Shown piece by piece: positions 50,716 to 52,808 of a DNA stretch of 52,808 bases (within the stretch, counting starts at the first letter, position 1; the number at the start of each line of letters is the position of its first letter). A program made the translations under genes and the position numbers. Origin of the DNA: Acidobacteriota bacterium (lineage in GTDB: Bacteria > Acidobacteriota > Terriglobia > Acidiferrales > UBA7541); assembly GCA_003224085.1 (NCBI GenBank), contig QHYK01000069.1, positions 1 through 52,808 on the forward strand, written 5' to 3'. The notes under the pieces are model-generated. The model was given only the letters and a program-made list of their open reading frames with translations. It had not been told where the DNA came from and ran no database searches.

Positions 50716-51862
50716 CCTTGCGTTTTTTCCAGGTTGTCCTCGCCAGAGAGAGCAACACCATCGCCAGAAAAATTGTGAACAATCCTGCCGTTGCTTTCAG
50801 CGCACTGCACTGCCCCTTGGGCAAAATCGAAAACCTTCCGTAAACAAATTCGATGTGCACCCAATACACTAGCAGCGAAGTGTTTCCGAGCTGGATGAGC
50901 GGGCTGAAGCCTTTTTGCGCGAATCCCCAGCGGCACCACGCGTAAACCAAAAAAAGAATGACCATGAGGATGCCGCAGCGCATGAGCAAGTAATCGGGAT
51001 TGCTGTGCCAGTAGTCGTAAACGGCGTAGAGACAGATGCGCGACGAATCGAAAACTGTGGAGGCCCAGCAGGCCAGAACTCCCGTACCGCCCAGCAGCGC
51101 GAAGGCCAGACCTACCCTGCGTTTCGCAAAATCGGTGAACAAGTAGAGGCCGACGGCCAACCCCGCAAACGCGAACGCCGACCACGGAAATAGCGGAAAG
51201 AGCCATGGCTGCGGTTTGTCGAAAGTATGAACTCCATTGATATAAGACTCGATCGGCCAGGGCAGAAACTTTGGACGATGCGTCGTCCACAGCGGCGGCG
51301 TGGCCATCGCCACGGCAGCTGCCACGCAGAGACCGATCGCCAGTGTGCGGGTTCGTGCGGCGGCCACAGGGCCTTCACCGATCGCAAAGCAAAGCACGCC
51401 CATCAGCATCATCGAAAGCCCAAGAATGTTCAGAACGTCCACTCGAAGCAAATCCGTCCAAGGCGACCAGGGATAACCGAGGGCAACTTCCTGAACGCGA
51501 AAAAGCAGTCCCATGCCGAAAATTTCAGCACCGCGCCGAATGGTTTGCTTTGCCATGGCCTTGCGCGCGACGCCTTTTTCTCGCAAGCGCTCCGTGAAGA
51601 GCGCGAACGAAACCCCCGCCAGAAAAATAAAAAGCGGCGCAGGCAAAGTGCCGCCGAGCTGCGACCAAACGATCAGCGATGACGATTTTCTCGCCGCAGG
51701 GCTGAGCCACGAGTCGTAGCAATGCGTTTGAAACATCAGCACGCACGCCAGACCGCGCATCCAGTCGATGTACGCTAGCCGGCTCATCGGGGAAGGAGCC
51801 AGCACGCGGGCCGCGCCCTGAGTCCCGTTCTGCTCCATCGCGGAGTTGGTTTGGTCTGGCAT
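50663..51862 (-). CDS. Multi-pass membrane acyltransferase (DUF1624/HGSNAT-like)
   Basis: A 399-residue membrane protein with about ten hydrophobic segments. The N-terminal signature 'RLAYIDWMRGLACVLMFQTH' followed by 'YDSWL', then 'PAPLFIFLAGVSFALFTERL', resembles DUF1624/heparan-alpha-glucosaminide N-acetyltransferase-like proteins; the conserved His follows the first helix. Such proteins move acyl groups across membranes onto sugars, by family analogy. The C-terminal ~17 residues are encoded antisense to the ftsB-like gene. Divergent from the CPBP gene with a short 55-base gap. Confidence 0.8.
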   Translation of the reverse strand: MPDQTNSAMEQNGTQGAARVLAPSPMSRLAYIDWMRGLACVLMFQTHCYDSWLSPAARKSSSLIVWSQLGGTLPAPLFIFLAGVSFALFTERLREKGVARKAMAKQTIRRGAEIFGMGLLFRVQEVALGYPWSPWTDLLRVDVLNILGLSMMLMGVLCFAIGEGPVAAARTRTLAIGLCVAAAVAMATPPLWTTHRPKFLPWPIESYINGVHTFDKPQPWLFPLFPWSAFAFAGLAVGLYLFTDFAKRRVGLAFALLGGTGVLACWASTVFDSSRICLYAVYDYWHSNPDYLLMRCGILMVILFLVYAWCRWGFAQKGFSPLIQLGNTSLLVYWVHIEFVYGRFSILPKGQCSALKATAGLFTIFLAMVLLSLARTTWKKRKAKASKQVLGATAATAES

Positions 51863-51917
51863 CGCTCTGCGTTACAATTTTTCTTTGCCGCCCACTCGCC
51901 AATTCGGCCTGTTCTCC

Positions 51918-52808
51918 ATGCTCGGCCTGTGGGCCCTGCTCACCCTTACCGGGGTGCTCTATGCCGTGTGGCTCGGTTACGGCGGTCGCGCCTTCGCTGC
52001 TACCCTGACGACCTTCGCCTTTTTGTTTTTGATCATGCTGCTTTTTGCCGCGCGCGGTTCTGAAACCTTACTCGCCGCACGGCTAGGCCCCGGCGCCGGA
52101 TACTTGCAGGGCGCCGCCTTGTTTCTTCTCTACCTGATTTATGCGCTAGGGACAAATAGTTTTAGCTTCGGGCGTGCCGCAACCGCTGCGGCCCTGACAT
52201 TCATTCCCCTCGCAATCGCGGCCTCTGCGGAACGAAAACCGGCCGGCACGTGGCAGGACTTTGTCATGATCGCGGGCATCTGGGTTGCGGTGAAACCGTT
52301 CCCCAACCGCTGGGGCTTTTCGATGTCCCATTGGCTGTGGCCGTTTCCGGGTGGGCAGTTGGCCTATGTCATGACGGTGCTACTGCTCGTTAACGTGGCG
52401 CTCGCCTCCTTCGTGCTTCTGCGGCGTTTGGACGGCATCGGCTACTCCATCGGCTGGGGCCGCCACTGGAGCTTTTTCGTCCTAGCGAGTTTCTTCGGGT
52501 TTGCGCTCATCGCCATCCCGCTAGGAACGGGCATGCACTTCATTCAATGGGAGCCGCGATGGAGGGAATGGACGTCGCTGCCGCTCACCGCGCTAGGTAT
52601 TCTCTTCTTTACCGCCTGGCCCGAGGAGTTCCTGTTTCGTGGCCTGTTGCAGAATCTTCTCTCGCGCGCGTCTAAGAGCGAAGTCGCCGGTTGGTGGACC
52701 GCCTCCATCTTGTTTGGTTTCTCTCACATCACCAACCTGGGATTCCCCAACTGGCGTTATGTGGTTCTCGCCTCCATCGCCGGGGTTTTCTACGGCTGGA
52801 CGTGGCGC
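51918..52808 (+). CDS. CPBP intramembrane metalloprotease, partial (cut by window end)
   Basis: A frame open from ATG 51918 to the window end (297 codons, no stop), encoding a multi-pass membrane protein. The CPBP/CAAX-like protease motifs are visible: 'WPEEFLFRGLLQNLLSRA' gives the E-E-x3-R motif (E236, E237, R241), and 'ILFGFSHITNLGFPNW' gives F-x3-H (H270). The third motif should lie just beyond the end. In-frame TTG 51885 is a possible earlier start; neither has a clear ribosome binding site. Family members act as prenyl or membrane-bound peptidases, often in bacteriocin self-immunity or signalling; the role here is unknown. Confidence 0.9.
   Translation, partial: MLGLWALLTLTGVLYAVWLGYGGRAFAATLTTFAFLFLIMLLFAARGSETLLAARLGPGAGYLQGAALFLLYLIYALGTNSFSFGRAATAAALTFIPLAIAASAERKPAGTWQDFVMIAGIWVAVKPFPNRWGFSMSHWLWPFPGGQLAYVMTVLLLVNVALASFVLLRRLDGIGYSIGWGRHWSFFVLASFFGFALIAIPLGTGMHFIQWEPRWREWTSLPLTALGILFFTAWPEEFLFRGLLQNLLSRASKSEVAGWWTASILFGFSHITNLGFPNWRYVVLASIAGVFYGWTWR

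Noticed and set aside
1-52808. CRISPR arrays, intact insertion sequences or rRNA genes
   Set aside because: No regularly spaced repeats, transposase motifs or rRNA signatures were seen on reading through the window.

Overview
The window looks like chromosomal DNA of a soil-type Acidobacteriota (inference). The main signs are two tandem ADOP permeases (acidobacterial duplicated orphan permease architecture: permease-prefix domain plus two MacB/FtsX modules) behind a PadR regulator, a very long secreted VPS10/BNR-repeat protein, tandem secreted CnaB/carboxypeptidase-regulatory-like proteins, a D-threonine-aldolase-type enzyme, and uniformly moderately high GC with many GTG/TTG starts. No rRNA, intact tRNA, CRISPR array or intact transposon is visible.

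Layout. 1-8.2 kb: a minus-strand operon padR > ADOP > ADOP > secreted lectin-like protein, bracketed by two diverged copies of a ~100 bp sequence. On the right it is bordered by the 3' half of a tRNA-Met gene with its terminator and a frameshifted tyrosine recombinase; this is a decayed integration site. 8.2-11 kb: YceH, a decayed Wzi-like capsule gene, YceI and a FAD-dependent oxidoreductase. 11.2-16.7 kb: a branched-chain amino acid operon ilvD-ilvB-ilvN-ilvC, preceded by a transcription attenuator with a Val/Leu/Ile-rich leader peptide that I could read directly. 16.8-24.7 kb: a group that fits cell-wall peptide and D-amino-acid salvage: an RpiR/SIS regulator, a VanX-type D,D-dipeptidase with an extra N-terminal domain, a one-polypeptide fusion of a DacB-type D-Ala-D-Ala carboxypeptidase with an N-acyl-D-amino-acid deacylase, and (opposite strand) gamma-glutamyltransferase behind the VPS10/BNR protein.

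28.3-32.5 kb contains a graveyard around glgB: a GspE/PilB N-terminal fragment before it, and an internally deleted isoquinoline-1-oxidoreductase-type iorAB plus a frameshifted c-type cytochrome after it. 32.5-38.9 kb holds a small membrane protein, an ECF sigma/anti-sigma pair, an MXKDX-type low-complexity protein, a double PilZ protein, an SDR, an SMP-30 lactonase and a D-threonine aldolase-like enzyme. 39.4-40.6 kb carries two adjacent genes built from a repeated small domain I do not recognise. 40.6-52.8 kb: an NADPH-type flavin reductase, an FtsX-type permease, a metB-type trans-sulfuration enzyme, two overlapping CnaB-type secreted proteins, CutA, a phosphohexomutase, an FtsB-like divisome protein, a DUF1624-type membrane acyltransferase and a CPBP membrane protease cut by the window end.

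The most interesting items are the complete ilv attenuator, the S13 peptidase/D-aminoacylase fusion with its neighbours, the lectin-like gene whose first codons were copied from an ADOP permease, the repeats bracketing the ADOP operon, and the tandem unknown-domain pair. All functional calls rest on motif reading by eye; no database search was run.
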